A DNA stretch of 64,000 nt from Megascapheus bottae (lineage: Eukaryota > Chordata > Mammalia > Rodentia > Geomyidae), in NCBI GenBank assembly GCA_024803745.1, contig JANJXV010000013.1, forward strand, positions 13,699,501 to 13,763,500. The letters run 5' to 3'. The position numbers and the translations under genes are program-made. The notes beneath the pieces are model-generated. The model was not told where the DNA came from. It saw only the letters and a program-made list of their open reading frames with translations, and searched no databases. Shown piece by piece: positions 55,478 through 64,000 of this stretch. Position 1 is the stretch's first letter. Each line of letters opens with the position of its first letter.

Positions 55478-55560
55478 AAAACAGCCTCCATGTTGAATCA
55501 CCAGGATTCTCACAAGCTTCAAGGCAGACTCCCGAGACCTCATATGGCAAACTGCGTCCT
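55478..55560 (+). CDS. FCHSD2: FCHSD2 exon K (tail)
   Basis: The exon is 83 nt: two bases completing a split Glu (G + AA) and 27 codons, phase 1 to 0, with acceptor cccttag and donor gtaagt. It encodes NSLHVESPGF to SYGKLRP. The preceding intron is only 100 nt, so exons J and K (213 nt together) act as an in-frame pair. A T-type SINE with an intact TSD sits 48 nt downstream of the donor, which is unusually close. Confidence 0.94.
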
Positions 55561-55608
55561 GTAAGTGTTGGCAGGGTTATAGATTGCAGATCAAAAATGA
55601 GAAACCAG

Positions 55609-55803
55609 GGGCCAAGAGTTTGGCCTAGTGGTAGAGTGCTTGCCTAGCATGCACAAAGACCCGGGTTTGATTCCTCGGTACCACATACATAGAAAAAAGC
55701 TGGAAGTGGTGCTGAGGCTCAAGTGGTAGAGCTCTAGCCTTGAGAAAGTCCAAGGACAGTGCTCAGGCCCTGAGCTCAAGCCTAGGACTGGCAAAAAAAA
55801 AAA
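55609..55803 (+). repeat. T-type SINE, TSD 16 bp, 48 nt from the exon K donor
   Basis: AAAAATGAGAAACCAG at 55593-55608 and 55804-55819, a perfect TSD. Full-length and close to consensus. Confidence 0.95.
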
Positions 55804-56062
55804 AAAAATGAGAAACCAGTGTTTTCCAGTGGCCCCCATGTTACTAATTCTTCCAGAAAAAGATTTGGGAAAGATAAAAAGAGCTATTGCAAAAGAAAGC
55901 TTTAAAGTCATCTAGTAAACATGTTGATATCTTCACTGGAACTTCTCTTATTGAACCATAGTGCGATCACAAGATGATTGCTCTACAGGAGTATTTATAC
56001 CATTAAAATGATATAATTGTGAAGCAAATTATTTTATTAAGCATTTGTCAAGAACCTATCTT

Positions 56063-56262
56063 GGGCCAGGAGTGTGGCCTAGTGGTAGCGTGCTTGCCTT
56101 TTATGCACAAAGCCCTTGGTTTGATTGCTGGATATCATATACACAGAAAAAGCTGGATGTGGTACTGTGGCTCAAGTGGCAGAGCACTGGCCTTGAGCAA
56201 AAAGTGTACAAGGACAGTGCTCAGGCCCTGAGTTCAAGCCCCAGGACTGGCAAAAAAACAAA
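56063..56262 (+). repeat. T-type SINE
   Basis: TGGGCCAGGAGTGTGGCC start; tail (AAAAC)n to 56283. Confidence 0.9.
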
Positions 56263-57289
56263 ACAAAACAAAACAAAAAAAACACCTAACTTTCCAGATC
56301 TGTATTTTTCTACTTGAGGGACGTAAAAATAAAACAATAAGATAAACTTGTTTCTAGCAATACCTTCTCAAGATTATATTCTGACAAATAACTAGCCTCT
56401 GCAATTCACTATTCCATCTCAGTTCCATCCCGCCACTACACTCCAGGCTATAACTTTGATACCTTGATTCTTTGAACCACTGGCTTTATTCATTCATCAG
56501 ATGGTACATTTGAGTACTTTACTAGGAACTTGGGTGTTTATTCTAACTGTGACAAGAAGCCATTGTAGGATGCTAATCAGAGCAGTGTTAAAACTGCTTT
56601 ACGTTTGTAAAACATTGCAGCCAGCTAGGGTGTTATAAACCTATTAGTCCCAGCAAGTTCAAAGCTACCCTGGGCTACATAATGAAACCCTGTCTTATAG
56701 ACAGACAGATGATAGACATTGTTGTGTCTGCTAAGTGGAGAGTAAAGAAAGGTAGCAGAACAAACATCAGGAACCATTAGGAAACTGGAGCAGTGGTTCA
56801 AGAGGCAATGGTAGCCTGGACTAGTGGGAAGAGGGAATGGAGTGAGGGGAACTAATCTGCCTGTTCCACCACACTTTTCCAACTTGCCTTCTACTTCTCT
56901 GGCCTTCCTTTTCCTTGGGCCTTTTTCAGGTTTGTCTGTCTCTGCTGATAGTTCTCATGGTTCTGACCCTGGGCTACTTCTGTTAAAATAACTGAACATA
57001 TTCTCCCTAAGTAATCTTTAGTACCACGGCTGTGAGAACCCTTTACATATCAGCAGCTTCCAGATTTGTGTCCCGATCCCTAAACTCAGCAAAGTTGGTT
57101 ACCTTCTCGCTTATCCATGTTCTTTCCTCCATATTACATGTCCTGATCCCTCCCTGGCCCCACCTCCCTCAAGAGTCACCACTAGCTTCTGCTGGGTTTA
57201 TCTAGAAGATAGTTCTCAAATATTTCACTGATTTGTTTCTTCTCCAGTTCAGGCTAACATGAGTTCTCATTAAGACAATGAAAAAAGCT

Positions 57290-57525
57290 TAGCTGGGCAT
57301 TGGTGGCTTATGCCTGTAATCCTAGCTACTCAAGGAGGCTGAGATCTGAGGATCATGGTTCAAAGCTGGACTAGGCAGACTCGTATCTCCAGTTAACCAT
57401 CACAAAAAAACAGAAGTGGAGCTGTGGCTGAAATGGCAGAGCACTAGCCTTGAACACAAAGAAGCTCAGGGACAGTGCCCAGGCCTTGAGTTCAATGCCC
57501 ACAACTGACAAAAAGAAAAAACTCC
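57290..57525 (+). repeat. B-type SINE
   Basis: AGCTGGGCATTGGTGGCTTA to GTTCAATGCCCACAACTGAC. Confidence 0.88.
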
Positions 57526-57641
57526 TAGATTCTCTTTTCCACCTCTGATCACCTCAAATTGTTACTTGAATCATCATATCCAACGTCGAATAATCCTTGC
57601 ATCCACCAAAGATTTCTACATAGGCCAAGTCCTAGTTTCTT

Positions 57642-57834
57642 TTTTTTTTTTGCCAGTCCTGGGCTTGAGATCAGGGCCTGAGCACTGTCCTTGGACTTTC
57701 TCAAGGCTAGAGCTCTACCACTTGAGCCTCAGCACCACTCCCAGCTTTTTCTATATATGTGGTACCAAGGAATCGAACCCGGGTCTTCGTGCTTGCTAGG
57801 CAAGCACTTTAACCACTAGGCCAAGTTCCTGGCC
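57642..57834 (-). repeat. T-type SINE, TSD 17 bp
   Basis: CCAAGTCCTAGTTTCTT at 57625-57641 and 57835-57851 is a perfect TSD. Confidence 0.95.
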
Positions 57835-58208
57835 CCAAGTCCTAGTTTCTTAACAAGACCCTTCACTGTCCCAGCACCCTGCAGCCTTCTCCCCTGAGAT
57901 ATGCTCAGTTCTCCTGCAATGTGTCTCCTTGCTGACAACTCCAGGCCTTAACTTTAGAGGAGGGCTTTTAGGCTACAGGAGTCTTTCAGCCTAGGTACCA
58001 CTATTCCATTTTTGGATCTGATACTTCACCTAGAATAGCACTTGCTTCCTTGGGTGGAGACAATGAAGATTATATGGAAAGTGCAGGTTCAGAATTTCTG
58101 GACCCTAGGCTACCCATATCCTTGAATTCGAGGAGTGATTTGGGTTTGCAGATGTTCCAAGTTGAGTCAGGAAGCTGACTGACACCCATGTCATTGCCTC
58201 CTGCTCAG

Positions 58209-58292
58209 GTCCGGGCTGCTCCCCCTCCTCCCACACAGAACCACCGGAGGCCTGCTGAGAAGATGGAAGATGTGGAGATCACGCTGGTGTGA
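58209..58292 (+). CDS. FCHSD2: FCHSD2 last exon L, PDZ-binding C-terminus and stop
   Basis: Coding part 84 nt including TGA at 58290-58292; phase 0 start after tgctcag. It encodes VRAAPPPPTQ, NHRRPAEKME and DVEITLV. The final ITLV has Thr at -2 and Val at 0, a class I PDZ ligand; the Carom work (from memory) describes binding of this protein to MAGI-1 and CASK. APPPPT is a further proline-rich motif. The exon runs on into the 3' UTR. Confidence 0.96.
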   Translation, partial: VRAAPPPPTQNHRRPAEKMEDVEITLV

Positions 58293-60245
58293 CCATGGCT
58301 TTACCCTGTTACTGCTACAATCAAGGCCAGGCTTGGAGTTTGGCCAGTCTTGTTTTTTTAGGCACCTTTGCATGATGATGACTCTTGAACAGAGCAAAAC
58401 CAAGGAGGATTCTTGACTGGTGGCCTGGTGGACTCCTCCCATGTTTTGAATATTTTGTGCCTTTTTTTGTTGTCATTTTCTATGTCATCTCTCCTACCAT
58501 AGCACAAATCCTAGAGGTCCTAGAAGCAAAGAGGAGAGCAACCCTCATGCCTAACAGTGGCTTGTTTTTTATATGAGACTCAAAACCAGGCCTCGTGCCA
58601 GGGCACAGTCACAGAATTACTGATCATGTGCATTCGTACAGTATATTACTGTGGCCACAAGGATGTGGCAGAGATCTCATTTTTCTTCAAGTGGCTTTTG
58701 CTCATCTGATTAAGTATTAATCAGATCATGTTGTCTACATAAGAAAACAGAAGGAGGGATTCAGGAGAGGCTGGCTCCTCCCCGAGGCTCACCCCCACAC
58801 TGAGAATGAAACTTGACTGGAAAGAAAGGGACTGATTGCCCTGAGTTTAGCGCCAACTGCATTAAAACGCACACGTCCTCCACAACTAACAGGTTTTAAA
58901 TGGTAAGAGTGTCCTTTGTGTTAATATTTATGCCATTCATTTAGTATTAGGGGGCTAACCTGGAGGGGCTGTACTAATAGCCACATCTTGCCCATCACAT
59001 AAATGATAGAAAGGAGGCCATGGCTGCAGCTGAAATGGAGCTTTCAGATCTGAAATGAGGCAGTTTAATGTTCTTTTTGTCTTTGGGGTATTTTTCACCT
59101 TTGTTTTTGCAGCACGTACTTTTCTGACCAGTGTCTTTAGAATCTGAATGTGTGGATACATTGAGGACACATGCATCCACTGCTGAGCCTCTCTACTGAG
59201 GAGGCATTGCTTTATTCCCAAGCTAGTGTACTGGCCCACACAGCCAGATTGTGGTTGGTGCAGACTAACATATGGAAAATTCAGCTTCAGCTCCCACCGC
59301 CCTGACAATTCCTTGGAAGGAAGAACCTATGGGTCCGTGAAGGAAACTAGCTTCCTGTGAGAAAGGACGAAGGACTGCACACTGCACAGGAGAAGTGGAT
59401 GAGAAAAGATGAATGCCGGGATAAGCATTCTAGGTGGCCTACAGCAGCAAGGCCCGGAATGCGCTCAGTTCAACATACTACAGAAGGTAGGGAGCACATA
59501 CCTAGGGACGAAGGGATACTTGCCAGCTCCTATTTTTGTTAAGAAATCAAACAGAACATAATCCAAACATTACATTATGCTTTTGGAAATCGCATCCCTT
59601 CTAGGAATCTTTAAAAACTTGAAGTGCTCGCCAAATGTCCCCATGGGATCTTTGACCAAAAGTAAGGTCAGAGCCGAAGATTTTTTCAGTTCGTCACTTG
59701 ATCCTTCAGTGACAACACACCCTGACAATTCTTCTCCATGATTTTTTTTGTTTTTTTGCATTTCTTAATCCGTTGATCTATTTGAGGTCTTTTTGTGTTT
59801 ATCAAACTTATTCTTAAGTTTAAAAAATTAAAAGGGTGGCTTTTGTAAGACTTAAAAATTTGCCTATGGTCCATACCTTCTAAGTGCTTATTGAATAGCA
59901 GAGCAGTTCTTGCCACCCAGGTCTTGTATTCTGTCTTTAGCTAGCCAAATTTGTCCTTTAATTTGGGTTTTTCACAACCTCAGAGAATTATTTCAAATCT
60001 TTTGTTATATTTTTAAAGTATTTTTTGGAAGAGCTGCTAATTTTATTTTTAAAAAAGTTGTAAAAATATGCCTCCTTTTTAAAAAATAACCCTCCCTCCA
60101 GGCCATGTAACCCAGCGTCACCATGCACAGGTCAGGCTCGGAGAGAGCCTGTGTGCAGATGTGCTTTCTTTACAGTGGCTGTAAAAAGTTTGTATTTATT
60201 ATGTATAAAATGTTGAATAATAAAAAAACAGAATTAATTTTGCCA
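58293..60245 (+). other. FCHSD2: FCHSD2 3' UTR
   Basis: About 1.95 kb from the stop codon to just past the poly(A) signal. It is free of the SINE and L1 copies that crowd the rest of the window, which fits selection against insertion in a transcribed UTR. Its last 600 nt are AT-rich with several ATTTA pentamers and U-runs (for example around 59815-60080), possible stability elements. Short open frames in it, on both strands, show no family resemblance. The cleavage point is inferred, not seen. Confidence 0.85.
60219..60224 (+). promoter_or_regulatory. FCHSD2: FCHSD2 poly(A) signal AATAAA
   Basis: Canonical hexamer within GAATAATAAAAAAAC, followed 15-30 nt later by AATTTTG and a G/T-containing stretch (GGGTCTTTAT). 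It closes a UTR free of recognisable mobile elements. It is the best candidate for the main 3' end. Confidence 0.75.
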
Positions 60246-60375
60246 AGGGTCTTTATAAAAGCCCTTAAGAAAATGGGGGGGGGCGGGAGAAGTGGGGAAC
60301 ATGCTTGTTACAGATACTCCTGGGCCATCCTTAAGCCACTGATCACAGGGCAATATCGTAGGTAGCAGAGATCAA

Positions 60376-60381
60376 AATAAA
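60376..60381 (+). promoter_or_regulatory. Possible distal poly(A) signal AATAAA
   Basis: A second canonical hexamer in ATCAAAATAAATACTGG, 157 nt after the first, followed by TGGTCCTTGC, which has some G/T content. It could serve a slightly longer FCHSD2 transcript, or be chance in AT-rich sequence. Confidence 0.35.
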
Positions 60382-60879
60382 TACTGGTCCTTGCTTTCAA
60401 ACATGTACCTACGAGAGGCCTGTACTGAAGGAAGGGGAGACAGCGTGCTAGGAGCTGAGAAGGAAATATTGATATGGTGCTAGAGGGGTCGAAGCAGGAT
60501 TCTGAAGCCCCTTGGGGGATGTGACTGCTTGCTTGCAGAAAGTGGTCATTCTGGATGCATGTCTGCTACCCTAAATCTTTACCCTGAGGAGTAATTGTGT
60601 AAAAGGAGAGCTGGAGGATTCCAGGTGTGGGTTGAGGATTGATTCCCAGTTACTGCTTTCTAGCCAAGTGCACCAAGGACTGAGGTGCACCAAGGAGGCT
60701 TAGTCCTTGATGGAGAGGAACCACACACATCTTCCTCTTTCCTGGAGCTGGAGCTGTATGACATATACTCTTCTAGACACCTTTCGTGTGTATTTGTTGC
60801 TTATTTATAAATTGGTGAGGATATTCTAGTTTATATCACTTTTATATTTTTGTTTTGTCATTCTGTTTTTGATGGCTTT

Positions 60880-61360
60880 TTCAATGAAGGACATTTAGGT
60901 TGTACCTGGCAATTTGCTTTGGGCAAATGAAGTTAACATCTTTGTTTTGTGTTTGTTTGTTTTGTTGGTTGTGGGGTTTGAACTCTGGGCCTAGTGCTGT
61001 CTCTGAGCTCTTCAGCTCAAGGCTAGTGCTCTACCACTTTGAGCCACAGTGCCACTTCCGGTTTTCTGGTGATTAATTGGAGATAAGAGGCTCTCTGACC
61101 TTCGTGCCTGGGCTGGCATTGAACTGCAATCTTCAGATCTCAGTCTCCTGAGTAGTTAGGATTACAGGCATGAGCCACTGGCTTCCAGCTATTCATATTT
61201 CCTTATAAATTTGTTCCAGTGTTAATATAGGGTAATTTTCTAAAAGTGGGATTTGAGAATCAGATAGGTATGTATATCTAATAGGTATACACACTTGGAT
61301 AGATTTGTCAAATTGGCATCCAAAAGAATTGTATCTATTTACATTTTCACCAGTGCATCT
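60880..61360 (-). mobile_element. Old L1 relic, antisense, split by a SINE
   Basis: TCAATGAAGGACATTTAGG and, after the SINE, ATTTGTCAAATTGGCATCC and ACATTTTCACCAGTGC resemble reversed L1M ORF2-end sequence. Confidence 0.6.
60955..61190 (-). repeat. B-type SINE
   Basis: GTGGGGTTTGAACTCTGGGC to ATGAGCCACTGGCTTCCAG. Confidence 0.88.
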
Positions 61361-62024
61361 AAAACAACAACATGGAGTTTGGAGTTGGAAGAACTGGGGT
61401 AAATCCTGACTCCTTACTTGACAGCCATGGAATTGGTCATCAGTCATTCCTCTTCTGGAACCTGAAAAGGCAACTACGGATCCAAGAAGGACATGTACAG
61501 TGTATAGCATGGGTGGTTTCCACAAATCTCATCTGTCCCAGAGCCTTCAGGGTCTTCACCTCACAGTACACACAGGTAACATGAGGCCTGTGGGAAAGGC
61601 TGTATGTGAAGTGCCAAACCAGAAATTGGGGAGAGGCTGTCAGGACAGTGAATATTTCTACTTTCCTGTAGCAGGAGCTGCTCATATTTTAGTGTAATGT
61701 TGACTTTGGAGGCATAGTCTATGAAGAGGGTTTCACTAATGTCATAGCTAAATTCTAGCTTCCTTTATCACGGGAACTGACTATGCAGTCAAGCCATAGA
61801 CTCAGAACACCTCACTGGACCCCTTCCTCTCTGAGCCCCTCCACCCCAAGCCTGCATCCACAAGCCAGAGACCAAACGGAAGGTTGTGATCATGCCTAGC
61901 CCACCACTCAACTTTAAAAGAGACAGAATAATGTAACTATCAAGGATTTACCCAACTTGCATTCTGGATCAGTTCAGTTTTCTAAATACAGAATAAAAAC
62001 AAATGAAATGGAAAAAAGGGGCAG

Positions 62025-62212
62025 AGTGCCAGTCCTGGAGCTTGATTGAACTCAGGGCCCTGCCCCTGAGATTCATTTGCTCACCGCTGGTGCTCTGCCA
62101 CTGAAGTCACAGTGCCACTTTCAGCTTTTTCTCTATATATGGTACTAAGGAATCAAACCCAGGGCTTCATGCATGCTAGCCAAGCACTCTACCACTAGGC
62201 CACACTCCTACC
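62025..62212 (-). repeat. T-type SINE
   Basis: GCCAGTCCTGGAGCTTGATT to GGCCACACTCCTACCCC. Confidence 0.86.
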
Positions 62213-62439
62213 CCAAAGACACAGTATTTGAGAACAGATTTATGTTGAGAACATGGACCTATTTGAGGTGCCAAGATACTGAATTCAAGCAACTGGACTC
62301 ATCCCCTAGGACAAAAGAGCCCTCAAACACCAGTTGGTGTTGCTCTGCCCAAGGATCCCAGCCACAACTCTTGGGTTTGGTTCTCATTGCGGCCAGTCTT
62401 CTTTAAGTGGTCTTAGGACTAAATTAGGACAGAATCTAT

Positions 62440-62662
62440 GTGCTCTGGGTTGCTGGTCCTGAGGCTTAAATTCAGGGTCTCGGAGCCATCTCTGAGCTTT
62501 CTTCTTTCTTTTTTTCTCAAGGCTCTAGTGCTCTACTACTCTGCTTCTATTTTTTGTTTGTTTTTTTTTTTCTTTGTGGCTAATTAGATATGAGTCTCAT
62601 GGACTTTCCTGCCCCGGCTGGCTGTCTCCAATCTCAGTCTCCTGAGTAGCCAGGATTTAAGT
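62440..62662 (-). repeat. B-type SINE, diverged
   Basis: GCTGGTCCTGAGGCTTAAAT to CTGAGTAGCCAGGATTTAAG. Confidence 0.75.
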
Positions 62663-62671
62663 TGTTTCTCA

Positions 62672-62765
62672 TAGCCAGATGAGATCACACATCTGTGATC
62701 CCAGCACTTGGATAGACTAAGGTAAGAAGGCGTATGAGTTCAAGGCTAGCCTGAAATAATGAAAC
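62672..62765 (+). repeat. B1-like monomer
   Basis: GAGATCACACATCTGTGATC, CCCAGCACTTGGATAGAC and AAGGCTAGCCTGAAATAATG. Confidence 0.75.
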
Positions 62766-62771
62766 AAAAAG

Positions 62772-63020
62772 GTTTTGTTTTTTGTCAGTGGTGGGGCTTG
62801 AACTCAGGGCCTGGTTGCTGTCCTTGAGCTCTACTAACACTCTAAGCTAGCACTCCACTAGTTTTAAGTCACAGCTCCATTTCCAGTTTTTGAGTGGTCA
62901 AATGAAGGTAAGAGTCTCATAGGGACTTTTCTGCCTGGGCTGGCTTCAAACTGTGATCCTCAGATTTCATCCACCTGAGTAGCTAGGATTATAGGCATGA
63001 GCTACTGATGCCCAACAAGT
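62772..63020 (-). repeat. B-type SINE
   Basis: GTGGGGCTTGAACTCAGGGC to ATTATAGGCATGAGCTACTG. Confidence 0.87.
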
Positions 63021-63454
63021 TTTTTGTTTCCCTAGCAGAATAGAACCAAATTACCGTAATTTTAGGTTAAAAAGGGGAGTATTGAAATTTGTCCTGACAC
63101 AACTAGATAAGTTTCCGCCTAGACTCTTGCTGTATTTATTTTGTTACTGCTTAGCTGCCAAGAACTATGTGAATGCCAAAGAGCATCTTGTTCCTGGACT
63201 ATTTTCCATTGGTCTCAGTGGCCAAGAAAACACACATAGTACTTCTGCCATGTCTGAGAACTCTGGTCTGGGAATGTTTTTCTGGAATGTTTTATCCTGA
63301 AACATAATTATTTAAAAAAAAAAAAAAAGAACCATGGTTCATACCCGTTTCATGCTTTATACCTAACACACTCCCCAGCACTTGTTCTGGGCAAAGGGCT
63401 GTGGGTAGAACCTAAGCCACTTCAGGTTTACCATGACCTCAGGCTCAGCGCTTT

Positions 63455-63660
63455 TTTTTTTTGGCCAGTTGTGGAGCTTGAAATCAGAGCTCTTCAGCTC
63501 AGGGCAGTGGGGCTTGAGCCACAGCACCACTACCAATTTTCTGGTGGTTATTAAGGATAAGAGTCTCACTGACTTTCTTGCCCGGGCTGGCTTTGAACCA
63601 TGGTCCTCTCTTACCCCTGTGTAGCTAGAATTACAGGTGTAAGCCACTGGCACCCAGCAG
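63455..63660 (-). repeat. B-type SINE
   Basis: GTTGTGGAGCTTGAAATCAG to GTGTAAGCCACTGGCACCC. Confidence 0.86.
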
Positions 63661-63983
63661 CCCTTCACCTGAGCCTTGCCTCCCTCAACTGTGGGAATGA
63701 GAAGACAATACAAACTTCCTAATACCCAAGATGATCAAACAAGATAACATGCCAGTGAACTAAAGGGTTTTTGCCGAGGAAAAAACATACTGTACCTAGA
63801 TGAGCGGTGTGTGAGTCTCACAAGTGTATCCATACCTGGTGTCAGGATTTCTCAAAGCTATTTCTATTGTTCTCTTTCCAGTCAGCAGCCTTTGTGCCCC
63901 AGGTCATGTACAGGGCATGAAGCTCAGCCCTTATCACTGAGAACTCATGCCTGGTGAGGGAGACTCAAAAACCAGTATATTTA

Positions 63984-64000
63984 GGACCAGGAGTTTGGCC
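63984..64000 (+). repeat. T-type SINE start cut by window edge
   Basis: GGACCAGGAGTTTGGCC is the exact 5' start of the T-type family. Confidence 0.75.

Larger units (their letters stand above)
55561..58208 (+). other. FCHSD2: FCHSD2 intron K-L
   Basis: 2.6 kb with four main SINEs (55609, 56063, 57290, 57642) and a worn B1-like piece near 56622-56700. 56290-57290 and 57852-58208 otherwise show no repeat or gene. Confidence 0.88.
60246..64000 (+). other. Intergenic region downstream of FCHSD2
   Basis: No exon of another gene could be recognised on either strand. 60246-60780 is unassigned. 60880-61360 looks like a worn antisense L1 split by a SINE. 61360-62020 has moderately long frames on both strands (61193-61525 minus, 61372-61584 plus) with no family resemblance. 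63020-63455 and 63660-63984 show nothing. Confidence 0.75.

Noticed and set aside
58955..59308. 117-codon minus-strand frame inside the FCHSD2 3' UTR
   Set aside because: No recognisable domain and wholly antisense to a UTR; length is possible by chance.
63363..63713. 116-codon minus-strand frame near the window end
   Set aside because: It is largely the sense translation of a B-type SINE (VAYTCNSSYTG..GSKPARA), not a gene.
60246..64000. 3' exons of a convergent neighbour such as ATG16L2
   Set aside because: From memory ATG16L2 lies tail-to-tail with FCHSD2 in human, but I found no WD-repeat-like coding on the minus strand here.

Overview
This window is mammalian nuclear DNA, almost certainly from a rodent. 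It carries the 3' part of one protein-coding gene, FCHSD2 (FCH and double SH3 domains 2, also called Carom or the mammalian Nervous wreck-like protein), on the + strand. Twelve coding exons between 5276 and 58292 join in frame, each with AG/GT boundaries, to give the C-terminal 505 residues. By memory of the roughly 740-residue human protein these are about residues 236-740. The 5' exons and promoter lie before position 1. A ~1.95-kb 3' UTR follows, with a canonical poly(A) signal at 60219-60224, and the rest to 64000 looks intergenic.

Lineage: about half of the window is interspersed repeat. Two dimeric SINE families dominate. One has a tRNA(Ala)/ID-like left arm, the other a B1(7SL)-like left arm, and both end in the same right arm. 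This architecture matches what I remember of IDL-Geo SINEs of geomyoid rodents (kangaroo rats, pocket mice, pocket gophers), so a castorimorph/geomyoid rodent is the best guess. That is inference, not a search result. In the entries, 'T-type' means tRNA-left-arm copies, 'B-type' means B1-left-arm copies, and 'TSD' means target-site duplication.

Layout: 1-5275 upstream intron (old L1 and SINEs); 5276-15350 three exons covering the end of the F-BAR domain and the linker after it; 15351-23323 an intron with an AK4 processed pseudogene nested in a SINE, and a three-level L1 nest; 23324-33293 the coiled-coil exons, separated by a SINE-rich intron that also holds a short young L1; 33294-47265 the largest intron; 47266-53353 three exons encoding the first SH3 domain; 53649-53869 a single exon encoding the second SH3; 55248-55560 two exons for the proline-rich, Ser-Pro-rich tail; 58209-58292 the last exon ending in a PDZ-binding C-terminus; 58293-about 60245 the 3' UTR; then intergenic repeats.

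The gene product is a membrane-bending endocytic and actin regulator: the F-BAR domain binds membrane, the SH3 domains bind intersectin and WASP-type partners, and the tail carries a Ser-Pro phosphosite candidate and the PDZ ligand. I found no CRISPR array, bacterial-type operon, tRNA or rRNA gene, or new multi-gene system. The most interesting material is the insertion archaeology (nested retroelements with readable target-site duplications), the shared right arm of the two SINE families, and three intronic stretches I could not assign.
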